From contig OZ010578.1 in the NCBI GenBank assembly GCA_963932145.1, forward strand, positions 25,759,816-25,823,815: DNA of 64,000 nt. The letters run 5' to 3'. The stretch's first letter is position 1, and each line of letters starts with the position of its first letter. The translations under genes and the position numbers were made by a program. The DNA is from Acanthosepion lycidas. Lineage: Eukaryota > Mollusca > Cephalopoda > Sepiida > Sepiidae. The notes below the pieces were generated by a model. That model saw only the letters and a program-made list of their open reading frames with translations. It did not search any database and was not told the origin of the DNA. This document shows, piece by piece, positions 36,501-49,570 of the stretch.

Positions 36501-39500
36501 AGTTCTGTCCGAATTTTGAATAAAGAAAACAAGTTACCAAATGTTACATTTAATTACTGCTTCAATCAACAATGTATTTTCCCTGATTATCTATGACTTC
36601 CTTCCATCTATCAGGTCATCCCATAAGTTCTGTCCGCATTTTGAATAAAGAAAACAAGTGACCAAATGTTACATTTAATTACATATTCAATCAACAATGT
36701 ATTTTCCCTGATTATCTATGACTTCCTTCCATCTATCAGGTCATCCCATAAGTTCTGTCCGAATTTTGAATAAACAAAACAATTGACCAAATATTATATT
36801 TAATTACAGATTCAATCAACAATGTATTTTCCCTGATTATCTATGACTTCCTTCCATCTATCAGGTCATCCCATAAGTTCTGTCCGCATTTTGAATAAAG
36901 AAAACAAGTGACCAAATGTTACATTTAATTACAGATTCAATCAACAATGTATTTTTCCTGATTATCTATGACTTCCTTCCATCTATCAGGGCATCCCATA
37001 AGTTCTGTCCGAATTTTGAATAAACAAAACAAGTGACCAAATGTTACATTTAATTACAGATTCAATCAACAATGTATTTTCCCTGATTATCTATGACTTC
37101 CTTCCATCTATCAGGTCATCCCATATGTTCTGTCCGCATTTTGAATTAAGAAAACAAGTGACCAAATGTTACATTTAATTACAGATTCAATCAACAATGT
37201 ATTTTCCCTGATTATCTATGATTTCCTTCCTTCTATCAGGTCATCCCATAAGTTCTGTCCGAATTTTGAATAAAGAAAACAAGTGACCAAATGTTAAATT
37301 TAATTAGAGATTCAATCAACAATGTATTTTCCCTGATTATCTATGACTTCCTTCCATCTATCAGGTCATCCCATAAGTTCTGTCCGCATTTTGAATTAAG
37401 AAAACAAGTGACCAAATGTTTCATTTAATTACAGATTCAATCAACAATGTATTTTCCCTGATTATCTATGACTTCCTTCCATCTATCAGGTCAACCCATA
37501 AGTTCTGTCCGAATTTTGAATAAAGAAAACAAGTGACCAAATATTACTTTTAATTACAGATTCAATCAACAATGTATTTTCCCTGATTATCTATGACTTC
37601 CTTCCATCTATCAGGTCATCCGATAAGTTCTGTCCGCATTTTGAATTAAGAAAACAAGTGACCAAATGTTACATTTAATTACAGATTCAATCAACAATGT
37701 ATTTTCCCTGATTATCTATGACTTCCTTCCATCTATCAGGAAATCCCATAAGTTCTGTCCGAATTTTGAATAAAGAAAACAAGTGACCAAATATTACTTT
37801 TAATTACAGATTCAATCAACAATGTATTTTCCCTGATTATCTATGACTTCCTTCCATCTATCATGTCATCCCATAAGTTCTGTCCGAATTTTGAATAAAG
37901 AAAACAAGTGACCAAATGTTACATTTAATTACAGATTCAATCAACAATGTATTTTCCCTGATTATCTATGACTTCCTTCCTTCTATCAGGTCATCCCATA
38001 AGTTCTGTCCGATTTTTAATAAAGAAAACAAGTGACCAAATGTTTCATTTAATTAGAGATTCAATCAACAATGTATTTTCCCTGATTATCTATGACTTCC
38101 TTCCATCTATCAGGTCATCCCATAAGTTATGTCCGAATTTTGAATAAAGAAAACAAGTGACCAAATGTTTCATTTATTTACAGATTCAATTAACAATGTA
38201 TTTTCCCTGATTATCTATGACTTACTTCCATCTATCAGGTCATCCCATAAGTTCTGTCCGCATTTTGAATAAAGAAAACAAGTGACCAAATGTTACATTT
38301 AATTACAGATTCAATCAACAATGTATTTTCCCTGATTATCTATGACTTCCTTCCATCTATCAGGTCATCCCATAAGTTCTGTCTGAATTTTGAATAAAGA
38401 AAACAAGTGACCAAATGTTTCATTTAATTACAGATTCAATCATCAATGTATTTTCCCTGATTATCTATGACTTCCTTCCTTCTATCAGGTCATCCCATAT
38501 GTTCTGTCCGAATTTTGAATAAAGAAAACAAGTGACCAAATGTTTCATTTAATTACAGATTCAATCAACAATGTATTTTCCCTGATTATCTATGACTTCC
38601 TTCCTTCTATCAGGTCATTCCATAAGTTCTGTCCGAATTTTGAATAAAGAAAACAAGTGACCAAATGTTACATTTAATTACTGATTCAATCAACAATGTA
38701 TTTTCCCTGATTATCTATGACTTCCTTCCATCTATCAGGTCATCCCATAAGTTCTGTCCGAATTTTGAATAAAGAAAACAAGTGACCAAATGTTACATTT
38801 AATTACAGATTCAATCAACAATGTATTTTCCCTGATTATCTATGACTTCCTTCCATCTATCAGGTCATCCCATAAGTTCTGTCCGCATTTTGAATAAAGA
38901 AAACAAGTGACCAAATGTTACATTTAATTACATATTCAATCAACAATGTATTTTCCCTGATTATCTATGACTTCCTTCCATCTATCAGGTCATCCCATAA
39001 GTTCTGTCCGAATATAGAATAAACAAAACAAGTGTCCAAATATTATATTTAATTACAGATTCAATCAACAATGTATTTTCCCTGATTATCTATGACTTCC
39101 TTCCATCTATCAGGTCATCCCATAAGTTCTGTCCGCATTTTGAATAAAGAAAACAAGTGACCAAATGTTACATTTAATTACAGATTCAATCAACAATGTA
39201 TTTTCCCTGATTATCTATGACTTCCTTCCATCTATCAGGTCATCCCATAAGTTCTGTCCGAATTTTGAATAAACAAAACAAGTGACCAAATGTTATATTT
39301 AATTACAGATTCAATCAACAATGTATTTTCCCTGATTATCTATGACTTCCTTCCATCTATCAGGTCATCCCATAAGTTCTGTCCCAATTTTGAATAAAGA
39401 AAACAAGTGACCAAATGTTTCATTTAATTACAGATTCAATTAACAATGTATTTTCCCTGATTATCTATGACTTCCTTCCATCTATCAGGTCATCCCATAA

Positions 39501-42500
39501 GTTCTGTCCGCATTTTGAATAAAGAAAACAAGTGACCAAATGTTACATTTAATTACAGATTCAATCAACAAGGTATTTTCCCTGATTATCTATGACTTCC
39601 TTCCATCTATCAGGTCGTCCCATAAGTTCTGTCCGAATTTTGAATAAAGAAAACAAGTGACCAAATGTTACATTTAATTACAGATTCAATCAACAATGTA
39701 TTTTCCCTGATTATCTATGACTTCCTTCCATCTATCAGGTCATCCCATAAGTTCTGTCCGCATTTTGAATAAAGAAAACAATTGACCAAATGTTTCATTT
39801 AATTACAGATTCAATCAACAATGTATTTTCCCTGATTATCTATGACTTCCTTCCTTCTATCAGGTCATCCCATAAGTTCTGTCCGAATTTTGAATAAAGA
39901 AAACAAGTGACCAAATGTTACATTTAATTACAGATTCAATCAACAATGTATTTTCCCTGATTATCTATGACTTCCTTCCTTCTATCAGGTCATCCCATAA
40001 GTTCTGTCCGAATTTTGAATAAAGAAAACAAGTGACCAAATGTTACATTTAATTACTGATTCAATCAACAATGTATTTACCCTGATTATCTATGACTTCC
40101 TTCCATCTATCAGGTCATCCCATAAGTTCTGTCCGCATTTTGAATAAAGAAAACAAGTGACCAAATGTTACATTTAATTACATATTCAATCAACAATGTA
40201 TTTTCCCTGATTATCTATAACTTCCTTCCATCTATCAGGTCATCCCATAAGTTCTGTCCGAATTTTGAATAAACAAAACAAGTGACCAAATATTACATTT
40301 AATTACAGATTCAATCAACAATGTATTTTCCCTGATTATCTATGACTTCCTTCCATCTATCAGGTCATCCCATAAGTTCTGTCCGCATTTTGAATAAAGA
40401 AAACAAGTGACCAAATGTTACATTTAATTACAGATTCAATCAACAATGTATTTTCCCTGATTATCTATGACTTCCTTCCATCTATCAGGTCATCCCATAA
40501 GTTCTGTCCGAATTTTGAATAAAGAAAACAAGTGACCAAATGTTAAATTTTATTAGAGATTCAATCAACAATGTATTTTCCCTGATTATCTATGACTTCC
40601 TTCCATCTATCAGGTCATCCTATAAGTTCTGTCCGCATTTTGAATTAAGAAAACAAGTGACCAAATGTAACATTTAATTACAGATTCAATCAACAATGTA
40701 TTTTCCCTGATTATCTATGACTTCCTTCCATCTATCAGGAAATCCCATAAGTTCTGTCCGAATTTTGAATAAACAAAACAAGTGACCAAATGTTACTTTT
40801 AATTACAGATTCAATCAACAATGTATTTTCCCTGATTATCTATGAATTCCTTCCTTCTATCAGGTCATCCCATAAGTTCTGTCCGAATTTTGAATATAGA
40901 AAACAAATGACCAAATGTTACATTTAATTACAGATTCAATCAACAATGTATTTTCCCTGATTATCTATGTCTTCCTTCCATCTATCAGGTCATCCCATAC
41001 GTTCTGTCCGCATTTTGAATAAAGAAAACAAGTGACCAAATGTTTCATTTAATTAGAGATTCAATCAACAATGTATTTTCCCTGATTATCTATGACTTCC
41101 TTCCATCTATCAGGTCATCCCCTAAGTTCTGTCCGAATTTTGAATAAAGAAAACAAGTGACCAAATGTTTCATTTATTTACAGATTCAATTAACAATGTA
41201 TTTTCCCTGATTATCTATGACTTACTTCCATCTATCAGGTCATCCCATAAGTTCTGTCCGCATTTTGAATAAAGAAAACAAGTGACCAAATGTTACATTT
41301 AATTACAGATTATATCAACAATGTATTTTCCCTGATTATCTATGACTTCCTTCCATCTATCAGGTCGTCCCATAAGTTCTGTCCGAATTTTGAATAAAGA
41401 AAACAAGTGACCAAATGTTACATTTAATTACATATTCAATCAACAATGTATTTTCCCTGATTATCTATGACTTCCTTCCATCTATCAGGTCATCCCATAA
41501 GTTCTGTCCGAATATAGAATAAACAAAACAAGTGTCCAAATATTATATTTAATTACAGATTCAATCAACAATGTATTTTCCCTGATTATCTATGACTTCC
41601 TTCCATCTATCAGGTCATCCCATAAGTTCTGTCCGCATTTTGAATAAAGAAAACAAGTGACCAAATGTTACATTTAATTACAGATTCAATCAACAATCTA
41701 TTTTCCCTGATTATCTATGACTTCCTTCCCTCTATCAGGTCATCCCATAAGTTCTGTCCGAATTTTGAATAAACAAAACAAGTGACCAAATGTTACATTT
41801 AATTACAGATTCAATCAACAATGTATTTTCCCTGATTATCTATGACTTCCTTGATCTATCAGGTCATCCCATAAGTTCTGTCCGCATTTTGAATTAAGAA
41901 AACAAGTGACCAAATGCTACATTTAATTACAGATTCAATCAACAATGTATTTTCCCTGATTATCTATGTCTTCCTTCCATCTATCAGGTCATCCCATAAG
42001 TTCTGTCCGAATTTTGAATACAGAAAACAAGTGACCAAATGTTACATTTAATTACAGATTCAATCAACAATGTATTTTCCCTGATTATCTATGACTTCCT
42101 TCCATCTATCATGTCATCCCATAAGTTCTGTCCGAATTTTGAATAAAGAAAACAAGAGACCAAATGTTACATTTAATTACAGATTCAATCAACAATGTAT
42201 TTTCCCTGATTATCTATGACTTCCTTCCTTCTATCAGGTCATCCCATATGTTCTGTCCGAATTTTGAATAAAGAAAACAAGTGACCAAATGTTACATTTA
42301 ATTACAGATTCAATCAACAATGTATTTTCCCTGATTATCTATGACTTCCTTCCATCTATCAGGTCATCCCATAAGTTCTGCCGCATTTTGAATTAAGAAA
42401 ACAAGTGACCAAATGTTACATTTAATTACAGATTCAATCAACAATGTATGTTCCCTGATTATCTATGACTTCCTTCCATCTATCAGGTCATCCCATAAGT

Positions 42501-42697
42501 TCTGTCCCAATTTTGAATAAAGAAAACAAGTGACCAAATGTTTCATTTAATTACAGATTCAATTAACAATGTATTTTCCGTGATTATCTATGACTTCCTT
42601 CCATCTATCAGGTCATCCCATAAGTTCTGTCCGCATTTTGAATAAAGAAAACAAGTGACCAAATGTTACATTTAATTACAGATTCAATCAACAAGGT
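25456..42697 (+). repeat. Tandem 8621-bp higher-order repeat (69 monomers), two copies
   Basis: Copy 1 is about 25456-34076 and copy 2 about 34077-42697, with identity continuing to 42739. Markers at 8621 bp spacing include TATCTGG at 25617/34238, ATTTTTAATAAAG at 29391/38012 and AATATAGAAT at 30390/39011 and 32890/41511. Others are GTTCTGCCGC near 33758/42379, the variant CTTGATCTATC, and CTATAACTTCC. Every diagnostic I checked was identical between copies. The unit embeds most of the second 2374-bp copy, so it duplicated later. Inside it, AATATAGAAT recurs at 2500 bp (20 monomers). Confidence 0.95.
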
Positions 42698-42739
42698 ATT
42701 TTCCCTGATTATCTATGACTTCCTTCCATCTATCAGGTC

Positions 42740-43975
42740 GTCCCATAAGTTCTGTCCGAATTTTGAATAAAGAAAACAAGTGACCAAATGTTACATTTAA
42801 TTACAGATTCAATCAACAATGTATTTTCCCTGATTATCTATGACTTCCTTCCATCTATCAGGTCATCCCATAAGTTCTGTCCGCATTTTGAATAAAGAAA
42901 ACAATTGACCAAATGTTTCATTTAATTACAGATTCAATCAACAATGTATTTTCCCTGATTATCTATGACTTCCTTCCTTCTATCAGGTCATCCCATAAGT
43001 TCTGTCCGAATTTTGAATAAAGAAAACAAGTGACCAAATGTTACATTTAATTACAGATTCAATCAACAATGTATTTTCCCTGATTATCTATGACTTCCTT
43101 CCTTCTATCAGGTCATCCCATAAGTTCTGTCCGAATTTTGAATAAAGAAAACAAGTGACCAAATGTTACATTTAATTATAGATTCAGTCAACAATGTATT
43201 TTCCCTGATTATCTATGACTTCCTTCCATCTATCAGGTCATCCCATAAGTTCTGTCTGAATTTTGAATAAAGAAAACAAGTGACCAAATGTTAAATTTAA
43301 TTAGAGATTCAATCAACAATGTATTTTCCCTGATTATCTATGACTTCCTTCCATCTATCAGGTCATCCTATAAGTTCTGTCCGCATTTTGAATTAAGAAA
43401 ACAAGTGACCAAATGTAACATTTAATTACAGATTCAATCAACAATGTATTTTCCCTGATTATCTATGACTTCCTTCCATCTATCAGGAAATCCCATAAGT
43501 TCTGTCCGAATTTTGAATAAACAAAACAAGTGACCAAATGTTACTTTTAATTACAGATTCAATCAACAATATATTTTCCCTGATTATCTATGACTTCCTT
43601 CCTTCTATCAGGTCATCCCATAAGTTCTGTCCGAATTTTGAATAAAGAAAACAAGTGACCAAATGTTACATTTAATTACAGATTCAATCAACAATGTATT
43701 TTCCCTGATTATCTATGTCTTCCTTCCATCTATCAGGTCATCCCATACGTTCTGTCCGCATTTTGAATAAAGAAAACAAGTGACCAAATGTTTCATTTAA
43801 TTAGAGATTCAATCAACAATGTATTTTCCCTGATTATCTATGACTTCCTTCCATCTATCAGGTCATCCCATAAGTTCTGTCCGAATTTTGAATAAAGAAA
43901 ACAAGTGACCAAATGTTTCATTTATTTACAGATTCAATTAACAATGTATTTTCCCTGATTATCTATGACTTACTT
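42740..43975 (+). repeat. Rearranged partial copy of the preceding 8.6-kb unit
   Basis: The segment 42740 to about 43170 matches sequence about 3123 bp upstream (GTCGTCCC at 39614/42737, then AATTGACC and two CTTCTATC monomers). From about 43170 to 44110 it matches sequence 2748 bp upstream (CATCCTATAAG at 40616/43364, then GGAAATCCC, CATACGTTC, ATTAGAGATTC and GACTTACTTCC in order). The change of offset by three monomers implies an internal deletion after the duplication. Extra changes such as ATTATAGATTCAGTC show it is older than the 8621-bp event. Confidence 0.7.
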
Positions 43976-45758
43976 CCATCTATCAGGTCATCCCATAAGT
44001 TCTGTCCGCATTTTGAATAAAGAAAACAAGTGACCAAATGTTACATTTAATTACAGATTCAATCAACAATGTATTTTCCCTGATTATCTATGACTTCCTT
44101 CCATCTATCAGGTCGTCCCATAAGTTCTGTCCGAATTTTGAATAAAGAAAACAAGTGACCAAATGTTACATTTAATTACAGATTCAATCAACAATGTATT
44201 TTCCCTGATTATCTATGACTTCCTTCCATCTATCATGTCATCCCATAAGTTCTGTCCGCATTTTGAATAAAGAAAACAATTGACCAAATGTTTCATTTAA
44301 TTACAGATTCAATCAACAATGTATTTTCCCTGATTATCTATGAATCCCTTCCATCTATCAGGTCATCCCATAAGTTCTGTCTGAATTTTGAATAAAGAAA
44401 ACAAGTGACCAAATGTTTCATTTAATTACAGATTCAATCATCAATGTATTTTCCCTAATTATCTATGACTTCCTTCCTTCTATCAGGTCATCCCATAAGT
44501 TCTGTCCGAATTTTGAATAAAGAAAACAAGTGACCAAATGTTACATTTAATTACAGATTCAATCAACAATGTATTTTCCCTGATTATCTATGACTTCCTT
44601 CCATCTATCATGTCATCCCATAAGTTCTGTCCGAATTTTGAATAAAGAAAACAAGAGACCAAATGTTACATTTAATTACAGATTCAATCAACAATGTATT
44701 TTCCCTGATTATATATGACTTCCTTCCTTCTATCAGGTCATCCCATATGTTCTGTCCGAATTTTGAATAAAGAAAACAAGTGACCAAATGTTACATTTAA
44801 TTACAGATTCAATCAACAATGTATTTTCTCTGATTATCTATGACTTCCTTCCATCTATCAGATCATCCCATAAGTTCTGTCCGCATTTTGAATAAAGAAA
44901 ACAATTGACCAAATGTTTCATTTAATTACAGATTCAATCAACAATGTATTTTCCCTGATTATCTATGTCTTCCTTCCATCTATCAGGTCATCCCATACGT
45001 TCTGTCCGCATTTTGAATAAAGAAAACAAGTGACCAAATGTTTCATTTAATTAGAGATTCAATCAACAATGTATTTTCCCTGATTATCTATGACTTCCTT
45101 CCATCTATCAGGTCATCCCATATGTTCTGTCCGAATTTTGAATAAAGAAAACAAGTGACCAAATGTTTCATTTATTTACAGATTCAATTAACAATGTATT
45201 TTCCCTGATTATCTATGACTTACTTCCATCTATCAGGTCATCCCATAAGTTCTGTCCGCATTTTGAATAAAGAAAACAAGTGACCAAATGTTACATTTAA
45301 TTACAGATTCAATCAACAATGTATTTTCCCTGATTATCTATGACTTCCTTCCATCTATCAGGTCGTCCCATAAGTTCTGTCCGAATTTTGAATAAAGAAA
45401 ACAAGTGACCAAATGTTACATTTAATTACAGATTCAATCAACAACGTATTTTCCCTGATAATCTATGACTTCCTTCCATCTATCAGGTCATCCCATAAGT
45501 TCTGTCAGCATTTTGAATAAAGAAATCAATTGACCAAATGTTTCATTTAATTACAGATTCAATCAACAATGTATTTTCCCTGATTATCTATGACTTCCTT
45601 CCATCTATCAGGTCATCCCATAAGTTCTGTCCGCATTTTGAATAAAGAAAACAAGTGACCAAATGTTACATTTAATTACATATTCAATCAACAATGTATT
45701 TTCCCTGATTATCTATGACTTCCTTCCATCTATCAGGTCATCCCATAAGTTCTGTCCG

Positions 45759-47020
45759 AATATAGAATAAACAAAACAAGTGTCCAAATATTATATTTAA
45801 TTACAGATTCAATCAACAATGTATTTTCCCTGATTATCTATGACTTCCTTCCATCTATCAGGTCGTCCCATAAGTTCTGTCCGAATTTTGAATAAAGAAA
45901 ACATGTGACCAAATGTTTCATTTAATTACAGATTCAATCATCAATGTATTTTCCCTGATTATCTATGACTTCCTTCCTTCTATCAGGTCATCCCATAAGT
46001 TCTGTCCGAATTTTGAATAAAGAAAACAAGTGACCAAATGTTACATTTAATTACAGATTCAATCAACAATGTATTTTCCCTGATTATCTATGACTTCCTT
46101 CCATCTATCAGGTCATCCCATATGTTCTGTCCGCATTTTGAATAAAGAAAACAAGTGACCAAATGTTACATTTAATTACATATTCAATCAACAATGTATT
46201 TTCCCTGATTATCTATGACTTCCTTCCATCTATCAGGTCATCCCATAAGTTCTGTCCGAATATAGAATAAACAAAACAAGTGTCCAAATATTATATTTAA
46301 TTACAGATTCAATCAACAAAGTATTTTCCCTGATTATCTATGACTTCCTTCCATCTATCAGGTCGTCCCATAAGTTCTGTCCGAATTTTGAATAAAGAAA
46401 ACATGTGACCAAATGTTTCATTTAATTACAGATTCAATCATCAATGTATTTTCCCTGATTATCTATGACTTCCTTCCTTCTATCAGGTCATCCCATAAGT
46501 TCTGTCCGAATTTTGAATAAAGAAAACAAGTGACCAAATGTTACATTTAATTACAGATTCAATCAACAATGTATTTTCCCTGATTATCTATGACTTCCTT
46601 CCATCTATCAGGTCATCCCATAAGTTCTGTCCGCATTTTGAATAAAGAAAACAAGTGACCAAATGTTACATTTAATTACATATTCAATCAACAATGTATT
46701 TTCCCTGATTATCTATGACTTCCTTCCATCTATCAGGTCATCCCATAAGTTCTGTCCGAATATAGAATAAACAAAACAAGTGTCCAAATATTATATTTAA
46801 TTACAGATTCAATCAACAAAGTATTTTCCCTGATTATCTATGACTTCCTTCCATCTATCAGGTCATCCCATAAGTTCTGTCCGCATTTTGAATAAAGAAA
46901 ACAAGTGACCAAATGTTACATTTAATTACAGATTCAATCAACAATGTATTTTCCCTGATTATCTATGACTTCCTTCCATCTATCAGGTCATCCCATAAGT
47001 TCTGTCCGAATTTTGAATAA
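45759..47020 (+). repeat. Nested 500-bp repeat (4 monomers)
   Basis: The rare variant AATATAGAATAAAC with GTGTCCAAATATTATATTT occurs at 45759, 46259 and 46759, exactly 500 bp apart. The intervening monomers (TCGTCCC with ACATGTGACC, ATCATCAATG, CTTCTATC, and the ACATATTC variant) repeat in order. The same three-step ladder is at 50509, 51009 and 51509 in the downstream copy. It is the clearest short-period higher-order repeat in the window. Confidence 0.9.
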
Positions 47021-49320
47021 ACAAAACAAGTGACCAAATGTTACATTTAATTACAGATTCAATCAACAATGTATTTTCCCTGATTATCTATGACTTCCTT
47101 CCATCTATCAGGTCGTCCCATAAGTTCTGTCCGAATTTTGAATAAAGAAAACAAGTGACCAAATGTTACATTTAATTACAGATTCAATCAACAATGTATT
47201 TTCCCTGATTATCTATGATTTCCTTCCATCTATCATGTCATCCCATAAGTTCTGTCCGAATTTTGAATAAAGAAAACAAGAGACCAAATGTTACATGTAA
47301 TTACAGATTCAATCAACAATGTATTTTCCCTGATTATCTATGACTTCCTTCCTTCTATCAGGTCATCCCATATGTTCTGTCCGAATTTTGAATAAAGAAA
47401 TCAAGTGACCAAATGGTACATTTAATTACAGATTCAATCAACAATGTATTTTCCCTGATTATCTATGACTTCGTTCCATCTATCAGGTCATCCCATAAGT
47501 TCTGTCCGCATTTTGAATTAAGAAAACAAGTGACCAAATGTTACATTTAATTACAGATTCAATCAACAATGTATGTTCCCTGATTATCTATGACTTCCTT
47601 CCATCTATCAGGTCATCCCATAAGTTCTGTCCCAATTTTGAATAAAGAAAACAAGTGACCAAATGTTTCATTTAATTACAGATTCAATTAACAATGTATT
47701 TTCCCTGATTATCTATGACTTCCTTCCATCTATCAGGTCATCCCATAAGTTCTGTCCGCATTTTGAATAAAGAAAACAAGTGACCAAATGTTACATTTAA
47801 TTACAGATTCAATCAACAAGGTATTTTCCCTGATTATCTATGACTTCCTTCCATCTATCAGGTCGTCCCATAAGTTCTGTCCGAATTTTGAATAAAGAAA
47901 ACAAGTGACAAAATGTTACATTTAATTACAGATTCAATCAACAATGTATTTTCCCTGATTATCTATGACTTCCTTCCATCTATCAGGTCATCCCATAAGT
48001 TCTGTCCGCATTTTGAATAAAGAAAACAATTGACCAAATGTTTCATTTAATTACAGATTCAATCAACAATGTATTTTCCCTGATTATCTATGACTTCCTT
48101 CCTTCTATCAGGTCATCCCATAAGTTCTGTCCGAATTTTGAATAAAGAAAACAAGTGACCAAATGTTACATTTAATTACAGATTCAATCAACAATGTATT
48201 TTCCCTGATTATCTATGACTTCCTTCCTTCTATCAGGTCATCCCATAAGTTCTGTCCGAATTTTGAATAAAGAAAACAAGTGACCAAATGTTACATTTAA
48301 TTACTGATTCAATCAACAATGTATTTACCCTGATTATCTATGACTTCCTTCCATCTATCAGGTCATCCCATAAGTTCTGTCCGCATTTTGAATAAAGAAA
48401 ACAAGTGACCAAATGTTACATTTAATTACATATTCAATCAACAATGTATTTTCCCTGATTATCTATGACTTCCTTCCATCTATCAGGTCATCCCATAAGT
48501 TCTGTCCGAATTTTGAATAAACAAAACAAGTGACCAAATATTACATTTAATTACAGATTCAATCAACAATGTATTTTCCCTGATTATCTATGACTTCCTT
48601 CCATCTATCAGGTCATCCCATAAGTTCTGTCCGCATTTTGAATAAAGAAAACAAGTGACCAAATGTTACATTTAATTACAGATTCAATCAACAATGTATT
48701 TTCCCTGATTATCTATGACTTCCTTCCATCTATCAGGTCGTCCCATAAGTTCTGTCCGAATTTTGAATAAAGAAAACAAGTGACCAAATGTTACATTTAA
48801 TTACAGATTCAATCAACAATGTATTTTCCCTGATTATCTATGACTTCCTTCCATCTATCAGGTCATCCCATAAGTTCTGTCCGCATTTTGAATAAAGAAA
48901 ACAATTGACCAAATGTTTCATTTAATTACAGATTCAATCAACAATGTATTTTCCCTGATTATCTATGAATCCCTTCCATCTATCAGGTCATCCCATAAGT
49001 TCTGTCTGAATTTTGAATAAAGAAAACAAGTGACCAAATGTTTCATTTAATTACAGATTCAATCATCAATGTATTTTCCCTAATTATCTATGACTTCCTT
49101 CCTTCTATCAGGTCATCCCATAAGTTCTGTCCGAATTTTGAATAAAGAAAACAAGTGACCAAATGTTACATTTAATTACAGATTCAATCAACAATGTATT
49201 TTCCCTGATTATCTATGACTTCCTTCCATCTATCATGTCATCCCATAAGTTCTGTCCGAATTTTGAATAAAGAAAACAAGAGACCAAATGTTACATTTAA
49301 TTACAGATTCAATCAACAAT

Positions 49321-49570
49321 GTATTTTCCCTGATTATATATGACTTCCTTCCTTCTATCAGGTCATCCCATATGTTCTGTCCGAATTTTGAATAAAGAAA
49401 ACAAGTGACCAAATGTTACATTTAATTACAGATTCAATCAACAATGTATTTTCCCTGATTATATATGACTTCCTTCCTTCTATCAGGTCATCCCATATGT
49501 TCTGTCCGAATTTTGAATAAAGAAAACAAGTGACCAAATGTTACATTTAATTACAGATTCAATCAACAAT
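49321..49570 (+). repeat. Single-monomer duplication
   Basis: Two adjacent identical monomers begin at 49321 and 49446 with GTATTTTCCCTGATTATATA and contain CTTCTATC and CATATGTTCTG. The corresponding place upstream (about 44696) has only one such monomer. This is the extra 125 bp that makes the second copy 4750 rather than 4625 bp. Confidence 0.9.
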
